From JBBDQZ01 sp040905705 (GTDB taxonomy: Bacteria; Bacteroidota; Rhodothermia; Balneolales; Natronogracilivirgulaceae), in contig JBBDQZ010000066.1 of NCBI GenBank assembly GCA_040905705.1, positions 1-64,000 on the forward strand: a stretch of 64,000 bases of DNA, read 5' to 3'. Under the pieces are notes generated by a model. It saw only the letters and a program-made list of their open reading frames with translations. It made no database searches and was not told the DNA's origin. Each line of letters opens with the position of its first letter. Position 1 is the stretch's first letter. A program made the position numbers and the translations under genes. Positions 1-7,987 of the stretch are shown piece by piece.

Positions 1-132
1 GATATTTGCAGTATATTTTAATACAATATGTATATTATTAAAAATATTTGCTTGTTTTGTACCTTTTATTTGTGATTTATTTAAAAAGGTATTATATTTA
101 ATTAAAGTTAACACCTAAAATAGATTAACATT
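1..132. other. AT-rich non-coding segment at the window edge
   Basis: Very AT-rich stretch without a supported gene, directly upstream of the M41-like peptidase gene. It probably holds that gene's promoter. It belongs to the element integrated in comM; the rest of the element lies to the left of the window. Confidence 0.5.
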
Positions 133-762
133 ATGGATAGTATGTACTCTTTAGCGATTCATGAAGCTGCTCATTGTGTAGCAGAAAGACACGAAGGAAG
201 GTACCCAAAGTATGTTACCATTATTCCGGATGAGGAAATGGGGGCAGCTGGACATATGATGCAAGGTGGCACCTCAACAGGCTCGAAAGATGTGAGGATA
301 TTGTCAACTCGAACTGTAATTAGCCGTTTGTTTGTCCTTATGGCTGGGCCAATTGCAGCGGACATGGTTACTATTGAATTTGACAATCCATTGGAGGCTG
401 TAAAAAATTCCTGTACAGACTTTAAGGATATTACCGATTATCTGGAGAGTATAGAACGCTTTTATAGTGTAAGGACTAAGGAAATAAAAGAATTTAGACA
501 GGAATTATCTAAACAATTCCCAGATGGGCATGGCGTAAGAAAGGATTACAGAGTTAATAGTGGTATTAACTCTGTAACCCGTAGAGAAGCATTGTTAGAA
601 TCCGGCTTTACTGCCATACAAATCCAACGTATGGGAGATATCTTTCTTGTGGCTAATAATCTTATGGAGAAACACCATTTAACAAACACGGAATTAAATC
701 AAATTTTAACAAAACCTACTAACGATGAAAGACTACAAAATCACACGGAAAAAGTTCTTTGA
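133..762 (+). CDS. Stand-alone FtsH-type (M41-like) zinc peptidase domain protein
   Basis: 209 residues. Seen: H10-E-A-A-H14 at the very N-terminus followed by a VTIIP segment (residues 28-32), the arrangement found in the C-terminal protease domain of FtsH. D96 in the TDFKDI segment is in the place expected for the third zinc ligand. There is no AAA+ ATPase domain and no membrane segment, so it is a soluble, ATPase-free version of the fold. FtsH degrades membrane and regulatory proteins; here the substrate is unknown. The last 38 bases overlap the tyrosine recombinase gene in another frame, so the two are likely co-translated. A regulatory role in the mobile element (cleaving a repressor) is inference. 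Confidence 0.7.
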   Translation: MDSMYSLAIHEAAHCVAERHEGRYPKYVTIIPDEEMGAAGHMMQGGTSTGSKDVRILSTRTVISRLFVLMAGPIAADMVTIEFDNPLEAVKNSCTDFKDITDYLESIERFYSVRTKEIKEFRQELSKQFPDGHGVRKDYRVNSGINSVTRREALLESGFTAIQIQRMGDIFLVANNLMEKHHLTNTELNQILTKPTNDERLQNHTEKVL

Positions 763-1429
763 TACAGAGGAACGCCGGAAGTTATTAAAGTTCTCCGATG
801 ATATGGCTACAGCCGATAAAGCTAAAGGGCGTATGAAATGGCAAATCCGTTGGATGCTGGTTGACCTGGCTATGTATTCAGGTTTGAGACTGGCGGAAAT
901 ACGGGACTTGCTTATCGGTGATCTGAAACTGAACGCAAAGTCTCCATACTTGTACGTCCGACAGGGGAAAAGGGGTAAGGACAGGGATGTTTATATTGAC
1001 AAAGATTTGACAAAGCACCTACGGGACTTCATCGAAATGAAACGCATGTGGAACCAACCTACAGATGATAACTCGCCATTGTTCACCGGTCAAAAAGGTA
1101 AGCATTTCACTACCACTGCTTTAACCCTTAATTTTAAGCAGGCAGTATTACAGGCAGGTTTACGGAAAGACCTTTCGATCCACGGAGCACGTCATACCTA
1201 CGCTACCCTATTATATAGCAAAACTCAAAATCTTAGATACGTACAGAAGCAGTTAGGTCATGCTTCCATGGCTATGACGGGATTGTATGCCGATATATTA
1301 CCAGAGGAAAATGGCAAACTTGCGGATATGATAATTGATGATGCTGATAAGCAACCGAAGACCAAAGCACCGACCAACGGGCAATTTAGTAAAAAGATGA
1401 AACGAGGCACGAATCTAAAGGAAAGCTGA
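725..1429 (+). CDS. Short tyrosine recombinase (phage-integrase family) catalytic domain
   Basis: 234 residues, shorter than the usual 300-400. Catalytic set visible: R55 (SGLRLAEI), a basic beta-hairpin around K82-K85, H153-x-x-R156 (HGARH), H179 (LGHAS) and nucleophile Y188 (GLYADI). The N-terminal SAM-like/arm-binding domain is largely absent: the catalytic domain begins about 40 residues in. It starts inside the end of the upstream peptidase gene. Expected reaction: strand exchange through a 3'-phosphotyrosine link. It may act in excision, resolution or element maintenance, because a large serine recombinase at the element end is the better candidate integrase. Confidence 0.88.
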   Translation: MKDYKITRKKFFDTEERRKLLKFSDDMATADKAKGRMKWQIRWMLVDLAMYSGLRLAEIRDLLIGDLKLNAKSPYLYVRQGKRGKDRDVYIDKDLTKHLRDFIEMKRMWNQPTDDNSPLFTGQKGKHFTTTALTLNFKQAVLQAGLRKDLSIHGARHTYATLLYSKTQNLRYVQKQLGHASMAMTGLYADILPEENGKLADMIIDDADKQPKTKAPTNGQFSKKMKRGTNLKES

Positions 1430-1497
1430 AATTTCATTGGTATTATTCCTTTAAATTGATTTAATTATGTGTAACAATCAAAATTAACTCTATTTAT

Positions 1498-2100
1498 ATG
1501 CGATCAATTATTCTTTCCTTTTGTGGTCTTGTCCTACTTAGTGGCTGTTATACAACACATACAGCATCATATAATATGTCTCTTCAAGAAGTTTCAAGAC
1601 CGGCTGAAGCTGAAGAAAGATATGGAGAAATAGAAATCTCTGAGACCGATTCTACTTATTACTTTGAGGATGAATTTATTAGCACAAGTTGGATACCAAT
1701 GGGAGAGCTTTTTATACTTGGTTTAGAAAATAAGACTGAACATAGTATTAGTATAATATGGGATCAATCTGTACTTGTTACACCATCAGGAACAAGTAAA
1801 ACATTAATACATGGCGAAGTCAGAAGAATTGATTCTCAAAGAAGTATTCCTCCAACGATTGTGGCGTCAGGTAGTAGAACTGAATTGTACGTTGGGACAA
1901 TTGATGGTTTTGATGGAGAGGGAGATATGCCCCGAAGAATTTTAATTGAGACAACAAATACCGCTATGCTGGAAAGATTTCAAGAATCTACATTAGATTT
2001 AATTGGGGAAAAAGTAAGACCAATACTTGCTCTTGAGGTTAGAGGTAGTGTTCTTGAATATAATTTTACATTTAATATAGATGGAGTAACTCACAATTAA
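1498..2100 (+). CDS. Predicted lipoprotein of unknown function, element-borne
   Basis: 200 residues with an SPII signal peptide: short basic start, hydrophobic core and lipobox LLSGC with C17 as lipidated residue. The mature part is acidic, without a family I recognise. It follows the tyrosine recombinase by 68 bases on the same strand, in AT-rich sequence with codon use unlike the chromosomal genes further right, consistent with acquired cargo. An envelope function is inferred only from the lipobox. Confidence 0.75.
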   Translation: MRSIILSFCGLVLLSGCYTTHTASYNMSLQEVSRPAEAEERYGEIEISETDSTYYFEDEFISTSWIPMGELFILGLENKTEHSISIIWDQSVLVTPSGTSKTLIHGEVRRIDSQRSIPPTIVASGSRTELYVGTIDGFDGEGDMPRRILIETTNTAMLERFQESTLDLIGEKVRPILALEVRGSVLEYNFTFNIDGVTHN

Positions 2101-2266
2101 AGTCGTCGATTGATGAATATAATCCAACCCCAAAGTCTATTGGCAAGATTTAATGAGATTGATTAAGTTGGCGGAACTACCTGAACCTAACCTGCTAAAT
2201 AATGACCGAAATAATAGGAGAGTTTTAAAATCCTTGGTAGAATATGTAGAAAACTAACATACAGAT

Positions 2267-2539
2267 GTGGATATACGTGTAATATTAATTTTATCGCTTT
2301 GTTTAATCTCTACCTCGAGCATTACGTCATGCGGGCTGTATTGTAACCCGGGCCCAGAGCCGAGTCGAAGCGGTTATGATAATGTGAGTCGTTATAATGG
2401 GAGGGATGGATATAAATCCATCACCTATACGTATTATTGTGTTAACGGTAGATATAAATCATATACTTACGTGCGTAGTGATGGATGTTCAGATTACGAG
2501 CTTGACAGTACGTATGAAAGCGACGGTATTTGCTATTAA
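2267..2539 (+). CDS. Small cysteine/tyrosine-rich lipoprotein, element-borne
   Basis: 90 residues, GTG start (the overlapping ATG two bases earlier runs into a stop after five codons). Hydrophobic N-terminus with lipobox ITSC, C22 lipidated. The mature part is rich in Tyr, Ser and Gly with C26, C58, C74 and C89 and repeated YKS-x-TY motifs (residues 49-54 and 63-68). No recognised family. No clear Shine-Dalgarno sequence. It could be a surface decoration or exclusion-type protein; that is speculation. Confidence 0.5.
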   Translation: MDIRVILILSLCLISTSSITSCGLYCNPGPEPSRSGYDNVSRYNGRDGYKSITYTYYCVNGRYKSYTYVRSDGCSDYELDSTYESDGICY

Positions 2540-2573
2540 GCAATTATGACTTCCCTTTAACGCAAACTACCCG

Positions 2574-4313
2574 TCATGTACCGCTTATACCTCCGGCATC
2601 AAGTCCTCCTTCAACTGCATGGCGTTTAAGGTAAATTACCCGTTTTATGGTATCACTTCCACTATGAAACCGGATTCGGATTTTATCCATATAACGACTT
2701 GTCATGTGCAGATAATGACCGGGTTCATCATCCATTTTTTTCCACAGTTCATATTTCTCTGTTAACGGGTATACGTCTATCTGTCGAATCAGTTTACGGA
2801 TTTCCCCTCGTAACCTTGTATTTATATCAATCAGTTCTTGTTCCGTTTCCATAGTCTGGCGGAGCTGATGAATTTCTTTTACGTTGTCAACCTGTTTGCG
2901 GATCTCCTTTGATTCCTTTTGTAAATCCGTTTTCTGTTGTTCAAGGTTTTTGTTTTCGTTGACCAGCTTCACCCGGTCAATAATAACCTTGTGCAAGTGA
3001 TCTTCCAATGACTTCCGTACTTCACTGCTTTGTGTTCGTCCTATTGAATCGGTAAGATTAATTTTCTGCTGACCCATTTCCTTGATACGTTGACGATTAG
3101 CCGACATAGTTTCTTCAATCTGTTTAATTTCTGATTGCACTTTATCCGGCTTAGGTAAGAGTCTGTTTATATCGAACTCGTCAAATTCTTTAAAAAATAT
3201 CTTTTCAAATTCATCGTATCGAATAGCTTTAGCATTACAAACACGATTGCCTTTATCATCCTGTACAACACGTCTGGAAGTATCACACCATAAGTATTGA
3301 GCTCCTTTTGGAGGTTTCCCTTTATCAATATAATGCATCGTTCCTCCACACTGACCACATTTCGTAATATGAGAAAACAAGTTTTTTACTTTACCCGTAC
3401 GTCCTCCCGTGTGTCCGTTCGCTTCACGTAATCTACTTAAGTAATTATGTACGGAATAGAAAAGGTCTTCGTCTACAACAGCCGGGAAATAGTTTTTTAT
3501 GGGTTCTCCATCCGGTACACGTTTACCGTCCTTTAAAATATGAGGCTGAAATTCACCGATAACAGAACGATTGTATAGGATTTTCTGAATATAGGACTCT
3601 CTCCATCCACCAGTTTTATTTCGTTTAGATTTTTCGGGTTTCCAGATATCGGGGAGTTCATTTAGTTGTCTTACAATTTTTTCGTTTCCGAATCCGTCCG
3701 CTTTCATACGGAAGATCAACCTTATGGCTTCGGCACGTACCTCAATCTCCCGGAACTCTTTTTTATCCTTTGATAATTTTACCCATGCAGGACATTTTTC
3801 GGTCATTTTCTTAATACCCTGGACAGCTTCGTTACGTTTTTTATCCCATGCTGATTTTAAACGTACAGATTTCTTTTCCGATTCCTCATGTCCCGCCATA
3901 AGCTTTGTAGCTGATATAATCAGGTCAGCTAAATCGTAAGTATCTTTTTTGAAATGTTTGTCATCAATTGCAGTATATATGTCAATACCTTTCAGTAGAA
4001 TACCCATCATCAAATGACTGGCTTCCAACATCCCTTCCCTTGAAAGTCGATCAAGTGCTTCAATGATTAGCACACTTCCTGTCGGGATTTCTCCATCTTC
4101 TACTAACTTTAGAAATATACCTAAAGCACCTTTTGTTCGGTGATCCCCTTTGTATCCTGATAATCCTTTGTCGGTCAACGCAAGACTGGTATCAAGTGTC
4201 AATCCTAATTTGGATGCTACTTCTTCGCTATATTGCGTTTGTCTGCGGATGCTATCACCTTTAATTTGCTCTGGTGTACTGAATCTGATGTATGAATATG
4301 CTTTTGGTTCCAT
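2574..4313 (-). CDS. Large serine recombinase (site-specific integrase)
   Basis: 579 residues. N-terminal resolvase domain with catalytic S12 (YIRFSTPEQ) and the DRLSR motif (residues 88-92); a Recombinase-type DNA-binding domain at about 190-290; a zinc-ribbon with CGQCGG and later Cys residues at about 315-370; and a long coiled-coil at about 395-515, as in large serine integrases that cut attB/attP through a 5'-phosphoserine. Its start lies only 68 bases from the broken end of comM. A large serine integrase gene next to the attachment site is the usual arrangement, so this is the probable integrase of the element. A palindromic TTACGTAA lies just upstream of the start. Confidence 0.93.
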   Translation of the reverse strand: MEPKAYSYIRFSTPEQIKGDSIRRQTQYSEEVASKLGLTLDTSLALTDKGLSGYKGDHRTKGALGIFLKLVEDGEIPTGSVLIIEALDRLSREGMLEASHLMMGILLKGIDIYTAIDDKHFKKDTYDLADLIISATKLMAGHEESEKKSVRLKSAWDKKRNEAVQGIKKMTEKCPAWVKLSKDKKEFREIEVRAEAIRLIFRMKADGFGNEKIVRQLNELPDIWKPEKSKRNKTGGWRESYIQKILYNRSVIGEFQPHILKDGKRVPDGEPIKNYFPAVVDEDLFYSVHNYLSRLREANGHTGGRTGKVKNLFSHITKCGQCGGTMHYIDKGKPPKGAQYLWCDTSRRVVQDDKGNRVCNAKAIRYDEFEKIFFKEFDEFDINRLLPKPDKVQSEIKQIEETMSANRQRIKEMGQQKINLTDSIGRTQSSEVRKSLEDHLHKVIIDRVKLVNENKNLEQQKTDLQKESKEIRKQVDNVKEIHQLRQTMETEQELIDINTRLRGEIRKLIRQIDVYPLTEKYELWKKMDDEPGHYLHMTSRYMDKIRIRFHSGSDTIKRVIYLKRHAVEGGLDAGGISGT

Positions 4314-4395
4314 TTTTTTCTCCGTTACGTAAAACGTTATTAAACTAATATAAGTAATTGGTATATAAAAAGATAAAATAATTATAACATAATGA
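4314..4395. other. Element/chromosome junction (attL or attR) inside comM
   Basis: Reading leftwards on the minus strand, comM stays in frame through GGHNIIML and then meets TAA as the DNA switches to AT-rich element sequence. In intact family members the segment is followed at once by the Walker A motif GPPGxGK. The breakpoint therefore lies within about 10 bases of 4382-4390, beside the serine recombinase gene. The exact crossover dinucleotide cannot be fixed without the other end. Confidence 0.7.
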
Positions 4396-5047
4396 TATTG
4401 TGCCCCCCTGCAGCTGCAACTTCCATCGCACGTTTTACATTTTCCTGTCCTTTAACATCACAAAAATCAGGCATGACACCTGATCGTTCCACACGAAACA
4501 ACTCATTAACCTTCACACGGGCCGGTTTTAAATCTCTATAACCGGACAACCACTGCACCACTTCCGCCAAATTCGAGAACCCGTAGATATCGATACCTTC
4601 GACTACCGCCGCTTCCCTTGCATTGACTTTTGGAATGACAACCTGTCTCAAGCCCCGCTCTTTTGCCTCCAAAGTCATCGGTAAAATCCCTTTAACCGGC
4701 CTCAGTGATCCGTCCAGTGCCAATTCGCCAAGAATCAAAGTATATGCCAGCTTATCATGACTGATTTGTCGTGACATCGCCAGGAGGCCAACAGCTATTG
4801 AAAGATCGAAGGAACTCCCTTCTTTGGGTAAATTTGCCGGAGCGAGATTCACCGTAATCCGCCCCCGCGGCATTTCCAACCCGCTGTTACTGATGGCTGC
4901 TTCGATGCGGTCTCGTGACTCGCTGATCGCACGGTCTGGCAGTCCCACTAAAAAATATTTGGGCAACCCATTTACTGCATGGGTCTCTACATCAATCAGA
5001 TGAGCATCCACGCCGTATGTTGAAGCGCAGTAGACGTGTGCAAGCAT
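4382..5047 (-). pseudogene. comM: comM (YifB, Mg-chelatase-like ATPase), 5' part only, interrupted by the element
   Basis: 221 of about 510 expected residues. The N-terminal ChlI-like domain is intact (VNLAPANLPKEGSSFDL, then ILGELALDG), and the reading frame reaches VKGQENVKRAMEVAAAGGHN, the segment just before the Walker A loop. The AAA+ ATPase and C-terminal domains are missing. ComM is a hexameric branch-migration helicase that helps integrate transformed DNA, so the truncated product should be inactive unless the element excises. Same strand as trxB, 156 bases downstream of it. Confidence 0.92.
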
Positions 5048-5203
5048 GTTTCTTTCTCCGCTGTTTTACATAACAGATCATCAGAAAGTCACTTCCTTAC
5101 ACAGTCTGCATACACATGTGGACTTTTCAAACAAATTAGAACTCCTTCGTCGACGGAATCGCATCCAACATCGACTCTTCCACATGAACTTCAGACAGCC
5201 ATT

Positions 5204-6187
5204 TCATGCAGATGCACTTTCCTTTACTTTATCAGCAGCTTCAACTTCTTGTTCACCAAGCCATCTCTCCGCGTCAATAGCTGCCATACAACCCGTTCCT
5301 GCAGCCGTCACCGCCTGGCGGTAATCTTTATCCTGAGCATCACCACACGCAAAAATTCCGGGCATATTAGTATAAGTGCTTCTGTTTTTGGTCTGAATAT
5401 AACCCGTCTCATCCATCTCCAGAACCCCCTTGAAAAGATCTGTATTCGGTTTGTGTCCTATTGCAAGAAAAACACCGGTTACATCTTTCAGTATCGTAAT
5501 CTCTCCAGTTTTAATATTTTTCACTTTTACACCCTCAACCGATTTGTCTCCCAGTACTTCCTCCAGTAACGAGTCCCAGATCACCTCGATTTTAGGATGA
5601 TTCAACGCACGCTTCTGCATGATTTTGGAAGCACGAAATTCGTCACGCCGGTGGATAATTGTCACCTTACTTGCAAATTTGGTCAGGTACGTAGCCTCTT
5701 CCATCGCCGAATCCCCGCCACCAATTACGATGATATGCTGATCTCTGAAAAAAGCACCGTCACACGTGGCACAGGCAGAGACACCGTGACCCCGCAGCTT
5801 TTGTTCGCTCTCAAGACCAAGCCATCTGGCAGACGCTCCGGTAGAGACGATAAGAGCTTTCGCATATACTTCCGTTTTCTCATCTATCGTCAATTTGTAC
5901 GGCTGTTGGCCAAAATCAATGTTCGAAACCGTTCCCCATCGGCAATCAGCTCCAAAACGTGTTGCCTGCTTGCGAAAATCTTCCATCATATTGGGACCAA
6001 GTACACCTTCCGGATAACCGGGATAATTTTCCACATCCGTGGTAGTAGTAAGCTGTCCGCCTGGCTCCGGTCCTTCAAGAACAAGCGGATTGAGGTCCGC
6101 CCGGGCCGTATAAAGTGCAGCCGTCAGTCCTGCGGGACCGCTTCCAATGATCACCACTTCCCGTGTTTTTCCTTTAATATCATCCAT
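5204..6187 (-). CDS. trxB: Thioredoxin reductase
   Basis: 327 residues, full length. FAD-binding GSGPAG (15-20), redox-active CATC (C139, C142), NADPH-binding GGGDSAMEEA, the HRRDEFRAS motif for the 2'-phosphate, and a C-terminal FAD motif GIFACGD. It passes electrons from NADPH to thioredoxin in the cytoplasm. Likely co-transcribed with comM'. The 365-base gap upstream separates it from the divergent pnt operon. Confidence 0.97.
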   Translation of the reverse strand: MDDIKGKTREVVIIGSGPAGLTAALYTARADLNPLVLEGPEPGGQLTTTTDVENYPGYPEGVLGPNMMEDFRKQATRFGADCRWGTVSNIDFGQQPYKLTIDEKTEVYAKALIVSTGASARWLGLESEQKLRGHGVSACATCDGAFFRDQHIIVIGGGDSAMEEATYLTKFASKVTIIHRRDEFRASKIMQKRALNHPKIEVIWDSLLEEVLGDKSVEGVKVKNIKTGEITILKDVTGVFLAIGHKPNTDLFKGVLEMDETGYIQTKNRSTYTNMPGIFACGDAQDKDYRQAVTAAGTGCMAAIDAERWLGEQEVEAADKVKESASA

Positions 6188-6552
6188 GATTATTAATTCT
6201 CTTTTCTGTTTGATTTTGAGTTACGGCTTCCGTCTATTTATCAACTGCCTCATACAACAATATTATATGTTACAACAATCCGTTTTTACACTGTAAAAGA
6301 TACGATTTTGACGGGCTTTTATCTAACAAGAAGCCGCTTTGAATTTATATATATAAAAATATAGATATATTAATTAATGTGCAAATGTATCCCTTGAATT
6401 AAAGCTTACATATAATGATTGTTCAGAAAGCTCATTCCATGCCATTGTATCAATCACTTCCTCTTCCATTCTAAATCTGCTTTTCTATTTAATTACAATT
6501 GAGTATGTTATGACCTGCCATCATTTCATTTTACCAATAAGGAGTTCAGGTT
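6188..6552. other. Divergent intergenic region trxB / pntAA
   Basis: 365 bases, AT-rich, with a long alternating AT stretch at about 6345-6375. It must contain promoters for both directions. The only firm element is an AAGGAG Shine-Dalgarno sequence at 6539-6543, nine bases before the TTG start of pntAA. No RNA gene or clear hairpin was seen. Confidence 0.5.
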
Positions 6553-7683
6553 TTGAATATTGCCGTTCTCAGGGAGACGGTCAGCGGGGAAACGAGGGTA
6601 GCCTTAACACCCGTGATTGTCTCTCAAGTTGTATCGTCGGGATTGGAAGTTATTATTGAAAAAGGTGCCGGCATGCAGTCGTCTTTCACAGATGCTCGTT
6701 ATGTGGAAGCCGGGGCGAAAATAGTTTCGGAGGCTACAAAGCTGTATGAAATGGCTGATGTCGTGTTGAAAGTGCAAAAACCGGATGACGACGAGATTGC
6801 CATGATGAAACCCGGATCCACACTCATCACATTTTTATGGGCCCTTTCGGATCAACCGCTGGTGGAAAAGCTACAGAAGGCCGGCATTACAGCGATCGGA
6901 ATGGATGCACTGCCGCGAATCAGCCGTGCCCAGAAAATGGATGCACTCAGTGCAATGAGTTCAATTGCCGGGTACAAAGCTGTTCTGCTCGGAGCTAACG
7001 CTCTTGGAAAGTATCTGCCGATGCTGGTCACGGCTGCAGGCACCATTGCTCCGGCAAAGGTGCTGGTAATGGGTGCGGGAGTAGCCGGACTCCAGGCAAT
7101 CGCCACTGCCAAACGTCTTGGCGCTGTAGTGGAGGCGTTCGATGTTCGTCCCGCTGTCAAGGAACAGGTGGAGAGCCTCGGTGCCACATACATAGATATC
7201 CCGCTGGAAGAAGAAAAAACTGAAACACATGGCGGCTATGCCAAAGAACTGAGTAAAGAGGCTCAGGAAAAACAACGAAAGTTGATGCACGAGCATGTCA
7301 AAAAAAGCGATCTTGTAATCACCACTGCGCTTGTTCCCGGAAAACCGGCCCCCCAACTAATTTCGGCAAAAATGGTGGCCGACATGCAACCGGGTACTGT
7401 AATAGTCGATCTGGCAGCCGAACAGGGAGGTAACTGCGAGCTGACCAGGCCAGGCGAAGATTTCTTCACCGACAACGGCGTGATCATCCGTGGACCGCTC
7501 AATTTGCCGGCAGCCATGCCGATTCATGCGTCCCAGCTCTACGCAAAAACTATCCATGCCCTGTTGATGCATATGATCAAAGACGGAGAACTGCATTTCG
7601 ATTTTGAAGACGAAATCACAAAAAATGCGGTCATTACCCATGATGGCAAGGTAGTAAGTTCACTATTGATCCCCACAGAGTAA
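6553..7683 (+). CDS. pntAA: NAD(P) transhydrogenase subunit alpha, part 1 (dI domain)
   Basis: 376 residues; TTG start chosen because AAGGAG lies nine bases upstream. Soluble NAD(H)-binding domain of the proton-translocating transhydrogenase. N-terminal alanine-dehydrogenase-like half with RETVSGETRVALTP, then a Rossmann half with MGAGVAGLQAIATAKRLGA. It transfers hydride between NADH and NADP+ coupled to proton movement through the membrane subunits. First gene of pntAA-pntAB-pntB, the three-subunit arrangement. Confidence 0.96.
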   Translation: MNIAVLRETVSGETRVALTPVIVSQVVSSGLEVIIEKGAGMQSSFTDARYVEAGAKIVSEATKLYEMADVVLKVQKPDDDEIAMMKPGSTLITFLWALSDQPLVEKLQKAGITAIGMDALPRISRAQKMDALSAMSSIAGYKAVLLGANALGKYLPMLVTAAGTIAPAKVLVMGAGVAGLQAIATAKRLGAVVEAFDVRPAVKEQVESLGATYIDIPLEEEKTETHGGYAKELSKEAQEKQRKLMHEHVKKSDLVITTALVPGKPAPQLISAKMVADMQPGTVIVDLAAEQGGNCELTRPGEDFFTDNGVIIRGPLNLPAAMPIHASQLYAKTIHALLMHMIKDGELHFDFEDEITKNAVITHDGKVVSSLLIPTE

Positions 7684-7699
7684 CCGCTAATACAGACTT

Positions 7700-7987
7700 A
7701 TGGAGACCTTTATTTTTAACCTTTTCATTTTTGTGCTGGCAGCGTTTGTCGGTTTCGAAGTGATATCCAAAGTTCCTCCGACTCTTCACACTCCATTGAT
7801 GTCCGGGGCAAACGCCATTTCGGGTATCACCCTGGTCGGTGCATTGATCGTCGCCAGCCACACCGGCAGCCACCTGACAAGTTATCTGGGACTTGCGGCC
7901 ATCATCTTTGCAACCATCAATGTGGTCGGCGGTTTTATGGTTACCGACCGTATGTTGGAAATGTTTAAAAAGAAAGGGGATAAATAA
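7700..7987 (+). CDS. pntAB: NAD(P) transhydrogenase subunit alpha, part 2 (membrane)
   Basis: 95 residues with three or four hydrophobic segments (about 5-23, 38-58 and 63-85). Short membrane subunit that in E. coli is fused to the end of PntA. It lies 16 bases after pntAA, and its TAA stop shares one base with the ATG of pntB (TAATG), indicating translational coupling. Confidence 0.94.
   Translation: METFIFNLFIFVLAAFVGFEVISKVPPTLHTPLMSGANAISGITLVGALIVASHTGSHLTSYLGLAAIIFATINVVGGFMVTDRMLEMFKKKGDK

Noticed and set aside
1..4381. Prophage
   Set aside because: No phage structural, lysis or packaging genes are visible in the part of the element within the window; only recombinases and lipoproteins. 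The part outside the window could change this.
5597..6196. 199-codon plus-strand frame opposite trxB
   Set aside because: Antisense to the full thioredoxin reductase motif set.
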